Shown: positions 9,059-18,147 of the stretch, piece after piece
Position numbering within the stretch: position 1 is the first letter of the stretch
How the letters are laid out: the number at the start of each line of letters is the position of its first letter
Assembly: GCA_963665155.2 (NCBI GenBank)
Contig: OY761986.2
Location: forward strand, 1,922,001 to 1,986,000
Direction of reading: 5' to 3'
Length of the DNA stretch: 64,000 bases
Origin: UBA1141 sp963665155
GTDB taxonomy: Bacteria > Chloroflexota > Dehalococcoidia > Lucifugimonadales > UBA3495
Program-made: the position numbers and the translations under genes
Notes under the pieces: generated by a model
What the model was told of the DNA's origin: nothing
Database searches by the model: none
The model's input: only the letters and a program-made list of their open reading frames with translations

Positions 9059-10210
9059 ATGGCTGATAACGCCGAAACCCAAGAAAATTCCCAGCTATCA
9101 ACACGCCACATTCTCCACGCCGACTTGGATGCCTTCTATGCTGCCGTGGAACAACTGGACAACCCGGAGCTTCGAGGTAAGCCGGTGCTGGTGGGCGGTA
9201 GCCCCGAAAACCGGGGAGTGGTGGCTACTGCTTCCTATGAGGCCAGGGTGTTTGGCGTGCATTCGGCCATGCCAATGAAATCGGCGGTTCGCCGCTGCCC
9301 TCAAGGGATCATCGTGCGGCCTAGATTCGGGCGCTATAAGGAAATTTCCAACCAGGTTATGGCTATCTTCCGCAGCGTAACCGACCTGATTGAGCCACTG
9401 TCCATGGACGAAGCCTACCTGGACGTTACCCAAGCGGTGGCAGCCGGTAAACGGCCCTTGGAAGTGGCCTTGGACTTAAAACAGCAAGTGAAAGATGAGA
9501 CGGGGCTAACGGTATCCGTTGGAGTGGCCACAAACAAGACGGTGGCCAAGATTTGTTCCGATCTAGATAAACCCGACGGCTTGGTGGTGGTCTCGCCGGG
9601 TGATGAGGAGGCATTTCTGGCGCCACTGGCGGTGCGCAAGATTTCCGGCATCGGCCCCAAGACCGTGGAGCGTTTGAACAAAGAAGGGGTGGAAACCATC
9701 GGCGATTTGGCGGCCATGCCTCCGGCTTGGTTCGCTAAAACCTTTGGCGTACGAGCCCAATCGGTCCGAGCCCGGGCTTTGGGAGATGACCGGGACCCGG
9801 TTCACACTCACCGGGAAACCAAGTCGGTCAGCGCCGAAACCACATTTTCCTCCGACCTTAATGAGCCGGACTTGCTGCGGGAAGAATTGGCGCGCCTGGC
9901 GGGAAACGTGGCCCGTCATCTAGACGGTAGCGGGCTACAGGGCAAGACAGTAACCGTTAAAGCCAGATTGGCCGACTTTACAACTTTCACCCGCCAGGTA
10001 ACCCTTCCGGCGCCAACCTCCGCAGAGGAAACTATCCTGGAAAAGGCCTGGAAGCTTTTGTCCCGGGAGCTTAACCCGGAACGGTCTTTCCGTCTCTTGG
10101 GCGTCGGTGTTTCCTCGTTCAAGACCAGCGATCAGTCCCAAGAAGAGCAAACCGGACCCATTCAGTTATCTTTGTTTGCTGTGTCCGAGCTTAGCCAAGA
10201 ACCTACCTGA
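9059..10210 (+). CDS. dinB: DNA polymerase IV (Y-family, DinB)
   Basis: A 383-residue translesion polymerase. The palm carries HADLDAFYAAVEQ (first metal Asp), S-M-D-E-A-Y-L-D (catalytic Asp-Glu) and V-S-V-G-V-A-T-N-K-T-V-A-K; a helix-hairpin-helix K-I-S-G-I-G-P-K-T and a little-finger domain follow. The C-terminus Q-L-S-L-F may be the beta-clamp-binding peptide (family pattern QxxLF), but it lies about 10 residues from the end. The stop codon lies in the first bases of the 69-bp tandem repeat shared with cofE, so the last few codons may have been altered by that duplication. Converges with cofE. Confidence 0.93.
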   Translation: MADNAETQENSQLSTRHILHADLDAFYAAVEQLDNPELRGKPVLVGGSPENRGVVATASYEARVFGVHSAMPMKSAVRRCPQGIIVRPRFGRYKEISNQVMAIFRSVTDLIEPLSMDEAYLDVTQAVAAGKRPLEVALDLKQQVKDETGLTVSVGVATNKTVAKICSDLDKPDGLVVVSPGDEEAFLAPLAVRKISGIGPKTVERLNKEGVETIGDLAAMPPAWFAKTFGVRAQSVRARALGDDRDPVHTHRETKSVSAETTFSSDLNEPDLLREELARLAGNVARHLDGSGLQGKTVTVKARLADFTTFTRQVTLPAPTSAEETILEKAWKLLSRELNPERSFRLLGVGVSSFKTSDQSQEEQTGPIQLSLFAVSELSQEPT

Positions 10211-10394
10211 AGGGATCCTTGTCGCCGGTCCTGAGGATGCGCTTGATGCTTGCATCTTTAACTGAAAACGATTACCTGAAAAGATCCTTGTCGCCGGTCC
10301 TGAGGATGCGCTTGATGCTTGCATCTTTAACTGAAAATGCTTACCTGAAAAGATCCTTGTCGCCGGTCCTGAGGATGCGCTTGATGCTTGCATC
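10206..10394. repeat. 69-bp tandem repeat, three copies, from the cofE 3' end
   Basis: The segment starting GATCCTTGTCGCC begins at 10214, 10283 and 10352, giving two full 69-bp units and a third that merges into cofE. Each unit holds the last 16 or so codons of cofE, so the DASIKRILRTGDKDLFR-stop ending is present three times. The copies are almost identical, with a few changes near GATTACC and GCTTACC, so the event is recent. It fills the gap between the converging dinB and cofE. Confidence 0.95.
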
Positions 10395-11102
10395 CTCCAT
10401 GGGAACGTAGGAATAGCCGCGGACAATACTCACCGGCACGCCCTCAACTTTCCCGGTTACCAACTCAGCCGTGGCGGCCAGTTCGTCAGCGACAGCAATC
10501 TCGGTGGTGTACATCATATTGCCGTGGCTGTCTTCCTGGCCTACGTAGCTAAGCATGGGATCAAAGCCCGCCACGCCAATGGCTACGTTGGCGGCACCGT
10601 TGCGCCATGGCCGTCCAAAGGTGTCGGAGACTATTACCGCAATGTCGATTCCCATACGGTTTTGGATTGCGTCCCGTATTCCCCGGGCCGAGACATCGGA
10701 ATCCACTGGCAGCAAGCAAACCGTGTCGGATCCTGGGATGTTGGAGGCGTCTATCCCGGCGTTGGCGCAGTAGAAACCGTGCCGGGTCTCGCTGATTATC
10801 ACGCCCCGGTCCATTCGCACAATGCGAGCGCTTTCCCGCAGGATTAGTTCGGTGTGCCGGGGGTCCCGTCGATGCCCTTCAGTAATTGAGATGGCTAAAG
10901 GAGAAGCTTCCACTCCCTCGACGCTGATGACCCTACCTTCTGCCTTGGACACCACCTTTTGGGTGACCACGACCACATCTCCAGCCTCAAAGGGTGTTCC
11001 CTGCTGGGCTGCGGCATCCATCATCATGCCAGCGATGTCATCTCCAGACTGTATCTCCGGAATACCTTGAACCCCGATAACTCGGACCTCTGGGGGCGGC
11101 AT
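10341..11102 (-). CDS. cofE: coenzyme F420-0:L-glutamate ligase
   Basis: A 253-residue enzyme that adds gamma-linked glutamates to F420-0 using GTP. The start region V-R-V-I-G-V-Q-G-I-P-E-I-Q-S-G-D-D-I-A (about 6-24) and D-V-V-V-V-T-Q-K-V-V-S-K-A-E-G-R (about 42-57) are typical of CofE, as are H-G-F-Y-C-A-N-A-G-I-D-A-S-N and V-S-D-T-F-G-R-P-W-R-N-G. This is the single-domain CofE, without the C-terminal flavin domain of FbiB. It lies 46 kb from the other F420 genes here. AGGA precedes the ATG. The 3' end is triplicated downstream, but the first stop leaves a full-length product. Confidence 0.93.
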   Translation of the reverse strand: MPPPEVRVIGVQGIPEIQSGDDIAGMMMDAAAQQGTPFEAGDVVVVTQKVVSKAEGRVISVEGVEASPLAISITEGHRRDPRHTELILRESARIVRMDRGVIISETRHGFYCANAGIDASNIPGSDTVCLLPVDSDVSARGIRDAIQNRMGIDIAVIVSDTFGRPWRNGAANVAIGVAGFDPMLSYVGQEDSHGNMMYTTEIAVADELAATAELVTGKVEGVPVSIVRGYSYVPMEDASIKRILRTGDKDLFR

Positions 11103-11424
11103 AATTTACATCCTTTGTGTAGAACTTTACATGGAGCTTTGCACAGAGATTCCCGGCCTATCCCAGCCTGGCACTGTGCTTACCGACGCCAATTCGCACG
11201 ATGCTTTCGCACAGTATCGCGATACGCGCCAGGCTTTGGGCCAAGCTAGGCAACTATATCATTGGACAGTAAGTATTAGCCTCTTGCGAAATGCTCCTAG
11301 CTGTTGAGAAACTCCGGCACAGCCGCTACGACATGTTAACATCGGGGGAATGCGTAGTTGGCTTGTATTCTGGGGAAGTTGCCTTGTGTGTGCATTCACC
11401 CGCATTCAGAAGGGTGAACCTATT

Positions 11425-12125
11425 ATGACACAAGTCGCGCCTTGGGCCTGGATGCTTATTGGCATGGTTCTTACTCTCGGTGGTGGGGGAGGTATTGTTC
11501 AGTCATTGGCACAGAAAAACCCAGTATGGTTGCTCATGCTAGTACCGTTTGCTTTCTTGGCGTTCTTCATAGCTCCCTATAAGATTTGGAAACTTGAGCA
11601 TGTAAAAGTCCTCGGCTACGAGACTGTAAATCTTGACATTTTTTATGACGACGATAATGGGAGCTGTAAGCGAGTCGATCTACTCCCCAATGGAAGGGGA
11701 ACTCAAACATTGTGGCGTGTAGGAGTAACAGGAGCAATAGGAAAGCTGACTGAAGATGTCATACTCGAACTAAATAAAGCTGAACCAAATATTCTTGATA
11801 TACCATAGGAAAGCTGACTGAAGATGTCATACTCGAACTAAATAAAGCTGAACCAAATATTCTTGATATACCAGCGGTTCTTCGTCTCATGTCCCGCGAT
11901 AATGAGGGTGAGGGTTCGTTTAATATTCGACCTGACGCCACTCAATATGTTGAAGTGCTGCGATACAACCGTCAAGACGGAGACGATAGTCTTTGGGCCG
12001 TCTTTCAACGACCACCAGCAATAGGTAAGCGCATAGAGTTTTGCTCATACACCTTACATTTGGTTGCAAGAGGCATCGAGGGGCCAAGCAAATCTGCTAC
12101 GTTCTGCTTAGAGGTTGGCAATTGA
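11425..12125 (+). pseudogene. small membrane protein gene broken by a 68-bp tandem duplication
   Basis: The ATG at 11425, with AAGGGTG upstream, opens a protein with two hydrophobic helices (W-A-W-M-L-I-G-M-V-L-T-L-G and W-L-L-M-L-V-P-F-A-F-L-A-F-F-I-A) and then a soluble beta-rich part. Reading ends at TAG 11806-11808, which is created by the junction of a duplicated 68-bp block. The second copy continues in another frame through LRLMSRDNEGEGSF to TGA 12125. Removing one copy restores a single frame of 210 residues from this start. I do not recognise the family. Its A/T-richer codon use than neighbours suggests transfer. Confidence 0.7.
11737..11872. repeat. 68-bp perfect tandem duplication
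   Basis: The block starting ATAGGAAAGCTGACTGAAG at 11737 is repeated without a gap at 11805. Because 68 is not a multiple of three, it shifts the reading frame of the enclosing gene. Confidence 0.95.
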
Positions 12126-12350
12126 GAGCCACGGTTTTTTCAGTTAGAAGCTACGGTTGTCCATGAATAGGAATGCAAATCGGCTAATCTTTTCGGACCG
12201 ATGCACGAGACCCTGTCGCCAAACCCTGTGCCTGACATACGATAATGGAAAGCATAGCATGAACACGAACCTTGAAACGGCCTCGAACATTGACGCGGTT
12301 GAGTCTACGGTTTTCGCAAGAGGCTAAGTATATCCCCCATCTAACCCCCA

Positions 12351-12359
12351 TGCTACAAT
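12351..12359 (+). promoter_or_regulatory. candidate extended -10 promoter for the cobalamin-his cluster
   Basis: TGCTACAAT is an extended -10 (TG-N-TATAAT type) about 85 bp before the next start codon, and no convincing -35 is seen. The rest of the 12126-12443 gap shows no gene. Confidence 0.35.
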
Positions 12360-12443
12360 TCTAGCTGCGGCCGATCTAGATGGGGTTAGGCATTTTACCT
12401 CCGGCCTAGAGGCTATCCGGCAATTCTAATTTAGGATTTTCCG

Positions 12444-13028
12444 ATGACATCGTCATCTTCTTCATACAGGAAAAGGGTTTATACCAAGTTCGGAGACCTG
12501 GGGGAGACCAGCCTCCTTTACGGCGGCCGGATTTCCAAGAACGACCTGCATACCGAGGCTTACGGCATCACCGACGAAGCGGTATCGGCCATGGGGTTGG
12601 CCCGCGCTACCACAGACGACCCTAGGGTCAAGGAGGTTTTGCGGGACTTACAGAAGGAGTTGTTTACCATAGCTGCCGAGTTGGCCACCGAGCCGGATAA
12701 ATACGAGCTTTTCCAGCAGCACTTCCAACCGGTGACGCTAGCAATGGTAGAGAACTTAGAAGCGATAATCGACGGACTGGAAGAGGATGTGGAAATGCCC
12801 AAGGTTTTCATCCTCCCCGGCGGCTCGCCGGCCTCCGCTGCAATAGATCTGGCCCGTTGCATCATACGCACCGCAGAGCGCAGGGTCGTCGCCCTCCGTG
12901 AGGCCGGGAAATTAACCAACGATCTGATTATCACCTACTTGAACCGGATCGGCGATTTGCTTTTCGTGGTGGCCCGGTATCAAGACCGGGAGTTGCCTCT
13001 CGAAAGAGCCACCGGAGAGCGAAGTTGA
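12444..13028 (+). CDS. cob(I)alamin adenosyltransferase, PduO type
   Basis: A 194-residue enzyme that moves the adenosyl group of ATP to cob(I)alamin, making coenzyme B12. The N-terminal ATP-binding stretch KVYTK-like F-G-D-L-G-E-T-S-L-L-Y-G-G (residues about 11-28) corresponds to the family's T-x-x-G-D-x-G-x-T-x-L. The C-terminal helix bundle includes C-I-I-R-T-A-E-R-R-V-V-A-L and Y-L-N-R-I-G-D-L-L-F-V-V-A-R. All are PduO/MMAB hallmarks. It supplies B12-dependent enzymes not in the window. It begins a same-strand run with hisH and hisA. Confidence 0.9.
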   Translation: MTSSSSSYRKRVYTKFGDLGETSLLYGGRISKNDLHTEAYGITDEAVSAMGLARATTDDPRVKEVLRDLQKELFTIAAELATEPDKYELFQQHFQPVTLAMVENLEAIIDGLEEDVEMPKVFILPGGSPASAAIDLARCIIRTAERRVVALREAGKLTNDLIITYLNRIGDLLFVVARYQDRELPLERATGERS

Positions 13029-13086
13029 CCAACCCGCTTTCTGTTATGTCAAGTAAAAAGACCACTACTCACCGGAACTTAACCAG

Positions 13087-13743
13087 ATGATCCAAGACTT
13101 TAAATTAGTGGTGGTCGACTACGATTCGGGAAATCTGCGAAGCGTCGCCAAAGCCCTTGAGTTTGTTGGTGTGCAATCAATCGTGACCTCCGACCGTGCC
13201 GAAATTGCCTCGGCGGACGCTGTTGTCTTCCCCGGCGTGGGCTCTGCGCCATCGGCCATGGCAGCGCTGAATTCCCGAAGGCTGGTGCAACCCCTCTGTG
13301 ACTACGTGGCATCGGGCCGTCCCTTTTTGGGTGTTTGCTTGGGCTTGCAGCTATTGATGGACCACACCGAGGAGGGGGACGCTCAATGTCTCGGTATTGT
13401 GCCGGGACATGCCAAACGGTTGGCCACCGGATTAAAAGTGCCTCATATGGGATGGAATAGCGTACGTTTCAAACAGGATCACCCCATTCTCAAAGGCATC
13501 CCCCAAGATAGCCACTTCTATTTCGTACACAGCTACTACGTCGTCCCCAACGATGCCAACGGCCAAACTGGGGTGACCAACTATGGTGTGGACTTCTGCA
13601 GCGTCTACGCCAATGGCAACCTGGTGGCAACCCAGTTTCATCCAGAGAAAAGCGGGCTGGTGGGACTTTGCATCTACAAGAACTTCGCCGCCATGGCAGT
13701 GCAGCACGCTGACGCCGGTCAACGACTGACCGCTGAAAGCTGA
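13087..13743 (+). CDS. hisH: imidazole glycerol phosphate synthase, glutamine amidotransferase subunit
   Basis: A 218-residue class I glutaminase that supplies ammonia to HisF in histidine biosynthesis. The oxyanion strand P-G-V-G-S-A is at about 49-54, the nucleophile Cys84 sits in F-L-G-V-C-L-G-L-Q-L-L, and the His-Glu of the triad lies in T-Q-F-H-P-E-K-S. The H-M-G-W-N loop specific to HisH is present. It precedes hisA by 41 bp. hisF is not in the window. Confidence 0.95.
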   Translation: MIQDFKLVVVDYDSGNLRSVAKALEFVGVQSIVTSDRAEIASADAVVFPGVGSAPSAMAALNSRRLVQPLCDYVASGRPFLGVCLGLQLLMDHTEEGDAQCLGIVPGHAKRLATGLKVPHMGWNSVRFKQDHPILKGIPQDSHFYFVHSYYVVPNDANGQTGVTNYGVDFCSVYANGNLVATQFHPEKSGLVGLCIYKNFAAMAVQHADAGQRLTAES

Positions 13744-13784
13744 CGGCTATAGGATCGCTGCTGTAGAACGATGACTTTAGAACT

Positions 13785-14513
13785 ATGGAAGTAATCCCCA
13801 GCATGGACCTGAAATCCGGTCGCTGTGTTCGCCTGTACCAGGGCGATTTCGGCAAAGAGACTGTTTACTCCGATGATCCTGTGTACGTGGCCCGGTCCTG
13901 GCAAGAACAAGGCGGACTTCGTTTGCACTTGGTGGATTTGGACGGAGCAAGTCAGGGCCGTTTGGTTAACCTGGACCTCATCACCGAAATAGTGAAACAA
14001 TTGACCATCCCCGTTCAGGTGGGGGGAGGCATTCGCAGCTTGGAAACGGCCGAAAGTTTGCTCTCTTCGGGTGCGGACCGGGTGGTGATCGGGACGGCGG
14101 CGGTGGAGAACCCGGATATGGTGGAGGCCCTTTGCCGTGAGCACGGCGGCGAACGCGTGGTGGTCGCCGTTGACGCCAGGGACGGTCAAGTCGCTATTAA
14201 AGGGTGGACTCAACAGAGCACCGTCAGCGTGTTTGAACTTGCCCAACAGATGTCCGAATTAGGTGTAATCCGCCTTTTATACACCGACATTTCCAGGGAT
14301 GGCACCATGACTGAGCCCAATTTCGCCGCCAACGAAGCGCTGGTGCAGGGGACCGGAATGGCCATTTTAGCCTCTGGAGGAGTGACCGTCCTAGAGCATA
14401 TCGGTCGCCTGGCCGAAACCGGCGCTGAGGGAGCAATTGTTGGACGGGCGCTATACGACCGCGCCTTTACACTCCCGGCCGCAATTGCCGTGGCCCGGGA
14501 AGCCTCGGGCTAG
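13785..14513 (+). CDS. hisA: ProFAR isomerase
   Basis: A 242-residue TIM barrel catalysing the Amadori rearrangement of ProFAR to PRFAR in histidine synthesis. The catalytic Asp at 8 (I-P-S-M-D-L-K-S-G-R-C-V-R-L) and the second Asp in V-A-V-D-A-R-D-G are present, with phosphate loops G-G-G-I-R and A-S-G-G-V. It directly follows hisH and is probably cotranscribed. The W-T-Q-Q-S segment distinguishes HisA from HisF. Confidence 0.94.
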   Translation: MEVIPSMDLKSGRCVRLYQGDFGKETVYSDDPVYVARSWQEQGGLRLHLVDLDGASQGRLVNLDLITEIVKQLTIPVQVGGGIRSLETAESLLSSGADRVVIGTAAVENPDMVEALCREHGGERVVVAVDARDGQVAIKGWTQQSTVSVFELAQQMSELGVIRLLYTDISRDGTMTEPNFAANEALVQGTGMAILASGGVTVLEHIGRLAETGAEGAIVGRALYDRAFTLPAAIAVAREASG

Positions 14514-14773
14514 CAAGGCAATTTCAGGGGTTGCCCGGCCCGTCCAAACCGTCCATACCCTGACCAGTCAACATGGATTTCGCCACCTTCGGTGGGACAT
14601 CCCATTTGAACGAAATAAGAAGAGAAACCAGCCAACCCGGAAAGTGATTAGTAGACTTGATTCAATGGACACATTGGGCCGGTAGGGTTTAATTGGTTTC
14701 GACAGGAATGTAGCAGCTACAGGGGTTACGCAGCAGTGCAAGGCAGTAGTCCGATCGCATCACGTTACTGTTT

Positions 14774-15841
14774 GTGCCAGTCACTGAATCAGAGAGGATG
14801 CCGTTATTGACTGAAGCTATAGAAAACAACCACCTCCCATCTTTACCCCCATCCAGCAGATTCGAATTCGCTGCCAATTTCCAGACTTGCCGCATCCTCA
14901 ACGGCATGTGGCAGGTTTCGGGCGCCCACGGTCCCATCGATCCGGCGAAAGCCGTTGAGAGCATGTTCGACTACCTCGATTTGGGATTCACAACTTGGGA
15001 CTTGGCCGACCATTACGGTCCCGCAGAAGACTTCGTTGGGGAGTTCCGGCGGCGATTGATAGAACGCCGAGGGTCTGAGGCATTGGCAGACGTTCAAGCA
15101 TTTACCAAGTGGGTGCCCCGCTCCGGCCCCATGAGCCGGGAGGTGGTCGAGGAAAATATCGATATTTCGATGCGACGAATGAACGTAGAATGCCTCGACC
15201 TACTCCAGTTCCACTGGTGGAATTACGAAGATGAGCGTTACTTAGGGGCCGTCGGTCACCTGGAAGACCTACGGAACGAGGGCAAAATTCGTCATGCCGG
15301 TTTAACCAACTTTGACACCCGGAACCTTCAGAAGATAGTGGAGCAAGGCCTCGGGATAGTCTCCAATCAAGTGCAATACTCGCTGATCGATCGCAGGCCC
15401 CAGGTGCGGATGGCCGAGTACTGCCAAGAACAGGGAATCCACCTGATAGCCTACGGAGCCCTTGCCGGAGGGTTGTTGACAGACCGGTATTTAGGCCAAC
15501 CGGAGCCTACCAGGGCCGCTCTCGATACTGCCAGCCTGGCTAAGTACATTCGCATGATCGAAGCATGGGGCGGCTGGAATTTGTTCCAGGAACTGTTGGT
15601 TGCGTTGCGGTCAATCGCTGACCGCCACCAAGTCAGCATCGCCGACGTGGCGGTGCGGTACGTTCTTGAATGCCCAACCGTTGCCGGGGTGATTGTAGGT
15701 GTCAGGCTGGGTGTTGCCGACCACCGGGAGGACAATGCAAGAGTTTTTAGTTTCTCTATGGATCAGCGACCTGGATCAAATAGACCCAATCCTAAGCCGG
15801 TCCCGGGACCTGTATCAAATCATTGGAGACTGTGGCGATGA
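14774..15841 (+). CDS. aldo/keto reductase family protein
   Basis: A 355-residue TIM-barrel oxidoreductase, usually NADPH-dependent. Hallmarks are D-L-G-F-T-T-W-D-L-A-D-H-Y-G (catalytic Asp and Tyr), L-D-L-L-Q-F-H-W-W (His region), R-H-A-G-L-T-N-F and the late cofactor loop P-T-V-A-G-V-I-V-G-V-R. The start is uncertain: GTG 14774 lacks a clear ribosome site, and ATG 14798 has a GAGAGG too close. Its TGA overlaps the next ATG (ATGA at 15838-15841), so the two genes are translationally coupled. The substrate is unknown. Confidence 0.82.
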   Translation: MPVTESERMPLLTEAIENNHLPSLPPSSRFEFAANFQTCRILNGMWQVSGAHGPIDPAKAVESMFDYLDLGFTTWDLADHYGPAEDFVGEFRRRLIERRGSEALADVQAFTKWVPRSGPMSREVVEENIDISMRRMNVECLDLLQFHWWNYEDERYLGAVGHLEDLRNEGKIRHAGLTNFDTRNLQKIVEQGLGIVSNQVQYSLIDRRPQVRMAEYCQEQGIHLIAYGALAGGLLTDRYLGQPEPTRAALDTASLAKYIRMIEAWGGWNLFQELLVALRSIADRHQVSIADVAVRYVLECPTVAGVIVGVRLGVADHREDNARVFSFSMDQRPGSNRPNPKPVPGPVSNHWRLWR

Positions 15842-17673
15842 ATACCGCCGATGATTCACCTGCAAACGATACGAACCTACCAACACCTAAAACAAGCGCC
15901 ATATCCTGGGGTGACTGGGGCGATGATGCTTTCCGGGCTGCGGACACCGGTGGCAAGCCGGTGCTCTTGGCCCTAACCGCCACCTGGTGCCACTGGTGCC
16001 ATGTTATGGACCAGACCTCTTATTCCGACCCCCGTGTCATCGAGATGGTGAACCGGTGGTTTGTCCCTATCAGAGTGGACGTGGACCAACGGCCCGACTT
16101 ATCAGCCCGATATAACCAGGGCGGATTTCCATCACTGGCTTTGCTGGACTCGGACGGACAGGTTATAGCCGGTAGAGTCTATATGCCCCCGGACGAGATG
16201 ATAAAACTTCTGGAGGAGGTGCGGACCGCCCATTCGGAAGGCAAACCCTTGGCTTCCACGAATTCCGTTCCGCCTAGCAGTTCCCCGTCTCAGGTCGAGG
16301 GCGCAACTCAAGATATTGTGCTGCAACGCTTGGACGAACTCTACGACACCGGATTCGGCGGATTCGGGGCTGAACCAAAACAACCGCCCTTTGAAAGCAT
16401 TCAGTTCTTGCTGTCCCTTTACCAGCGTAATGGAGAGGCCAAACTACAAGAAATGGCTAGTCACACCCTCAATGGCATTCTCGAAGGGCTCTATGACAAT
16501 AGAGACGGTGGGTTCTTCAGGTACTCGGTGTCCCGCGATTGGAGAGTTCCTCACTTTGAAAAGATGCTCTACACCAATGCTCGTTTGGCATCCAACTTCC
16601 TGTTAGGTTTTCAAGTCACCGGCAAGGGTGCCTACAGGAACGCCGTGTTGGGCACGTTTAGCTACCTTATGACCAAACTCCGCGACCCGTCTAGCGGCAT
16701 GTTCTGGGCCAGCGAAGACGCGGAAGAAGACTATTACCGTTTGCCCTGGAAGGACCGGGACACCGCAAAAAAACCTTCCATCGATACCACCATTTACACC
16801 GGCTGGAATGCTGCTGCCGCCACCGCATTGATTCAGGCCTACGGCGTCTTAGGCGAGGCTTCTTATTTGGAGCAGGCGTTGCTGGTGCTGGGAACCTTGT
16901 GGGACGAATTTGACCGCGACCGAGAACTCCCCCACATCGTAAGTGACCCGGTGGGGAGGCCGCGATTTTTATCGGACCATATACACGCCTTTAGTGCCTT
17001 CCTTAACTGCTACCAGGCCACGGGCAGTAAAGTCCATCTCGAGCGGGCTGGGTTGATCCTGGTTTCGATGACCCAACAGTTCATTGCTCCCGACGGCGGA
17101 TTCTACGATGTCGCATCCCGGGAGGTCTCGGGCGGACCTAAGTTGGTGGGGGTTAGGCCGGTGCTGGAGAACGCAATTTTGGCCGAATCGTTGGTCACCC
17201 TGGCCAACATTACGCAAGACGAAACATACATGGAAATGGCCAATGCGACACTCCAGTATTTCACCGAGGTCGTGCCGGCCAGCAGTTATTTGGGACCACC
17301 GAACCTCCGGATAGTCGAGGAAGACGAAGAGCGCCTTTTTGCGCCAGCGGCCTCGGCTTGGGCTAGGGCTATGGACATAGTGGAGTCGGGAACGGTCGAC
17401 TTGGTGGTGGTTGGCGATACCTCGTTGAAGGCCACCAAAGGTCTGGTGAAAGCTTCGTTGCAGGCAAGGACTCACAGCTGGGTGGTACAGGTTTTGGACC
17501 CAGTCAATGACGCCGTGGCCGTGAAGCGTCTTGGATTTCCCGTGAATGTGGCTCCGGCGGTTTATCTTTGCGTTGGCAGGCAATGCTTAGCCCCAATCCA
17601 CTCACCGAGAGAGCTGCGGAAGTGGGCTCGTCCAGGCGCATTAGCCGCTATGATTGCCTCACAGAACCAATAA
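15838..17673 (+). CDS. DUF255 thioredoxin-domain protein (YyaL/SPATA20 type)
   Basis: A 611-residue protein with an N-terminal thioredoxin-like domain (about 25-130) carrying C51-H-W-C54 in T-A-T-W-C-H-W-C-H-V-M, then an alpha/alpha six-hairpin domain like N-acylglucosamine epimerases (about 160-540). The motifs G-G-F-F-R-Y-S-V-S-R-D-W-R-V-P-H-F-E-K-M-L-Y and F-W-A-S-E-D-A are family signatures. It lacks part of the C-terminal region of the longest homologs. The start overlaps the reductase stop, and GGAG about 8 bases upstream supports it. Biochemical function is not established for the family. Confidence 0.85.
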   Translation: MNTADDSPANDTNLPTPKTSAISWGDWGDDAFRAADTGGKPVLLALTATWCHWCHVMDQTSYSDPRVIEMVNRWFVPIRVDVDQRPDLSARYNQGGFPSLALLDSDGQVIAGRVYMPPDEMIKLLEEVRTAHSEGKPLASTNSVPPSSSPSQVEGATQDIVLQRLDELYDTGFGGFGAEPKQPPFESIQFLLSLYQRNGEAKLQEMASHTLNGILEGLYDNRDGGFFRYSVSRDWRVPHFEKMLYTNARLASNFLLGFQVTGKGAYRNAVLGTFSYLMTKLRDPSSGMFWASEDAEEDYYRLPWKDRDTAKKPSIDTTIYTGWNAAAATALIQAYGVLGEASYLEQALLVLGTLWDEFDRDRELPHIVSDPVGRPRFLSDHIHAFSAFLNCYQATGSKVHLERAGLILVSMTQQFIAPDGGFYDVASREVSGGPKLVGVRPVLENAILAESLVTLANITQDETYMEMANATLQYFTEVVPASSYLGPPNLRIVEEDEERLFAPAASAWARAMDIVESGTVDLVVVGDTSLKATKGLVKASLQARTHSWVVQVLDPVNDAVAVKRLGFPVNVAPAVYLCVGRQCLAPIHSPRELRKWARPGALAAMIASQNQ

Positions 17674-18147
17674 ACTACGGGCAAGTTTGACAGGCAGAAC
17701 GTAGGGATCTTACGGTTTGCGCTTTAGGAAGTTGAGTACGATCCGGTGCCCCCGGTTTACGAGTGCCCCAAGTTTACCAGTTTCTTGGGTTTATCGAAGC
17801 GGACCTGTATTTCTGACAGATAGCTAGTGCTTCATCCGTCGGTATCTGGCTACTTTCTGAGCGCCCCCATCCTAACCTTCCCCCGAGATGGGAGGAGGGA
17901 CATGACATGTCCCCTTTTCGATAGAGAGTTAGTTCGGATAAGGTTGTATCCATCACTCTCGTTAAGATGCGGTACTGGAAGCGGCAACCTCGACGCCATA
18001 GCGTAATGGCGCCAACCGGCTAGCCAAGATTGGGCCGGAATTATTTGTCTGCTTTTGCCGGTTTTAACGACCTTGTCATGTCGGCGCCAAAGGTGGACAG
18101 GAGCGTGAGCCTGGTGTCTGTTTGGCACTGCGGCCATTGGCGGTTGA
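17674..18147. other. gene-free interval, 474 bp
   Basis: No protein, RNA or strong terminator was recognised between the converging DUF255 and PiT genes. A C-rich then G-rich stretch (17868-17900) could form a weak palindrome. Confidence 0.4.

Noticed and set aside
10219..10426. Short repeat-encoded peptides (LMLAS.../QASSASSGPATRI) in the 69-bp repeats
   Set aside because: They are frames of the triplicated cofE end, on either strand, with no ribosome site of their own.
14691..14740. 5' end of a tmRNA (TTGGTTTCGACAGG-like)
   Set aside because: The segment resembles the tmRNA 5' consensus, but there is no tag ORF and no matching 3' acceptor half before or within the next gene. At most it is a remnant.
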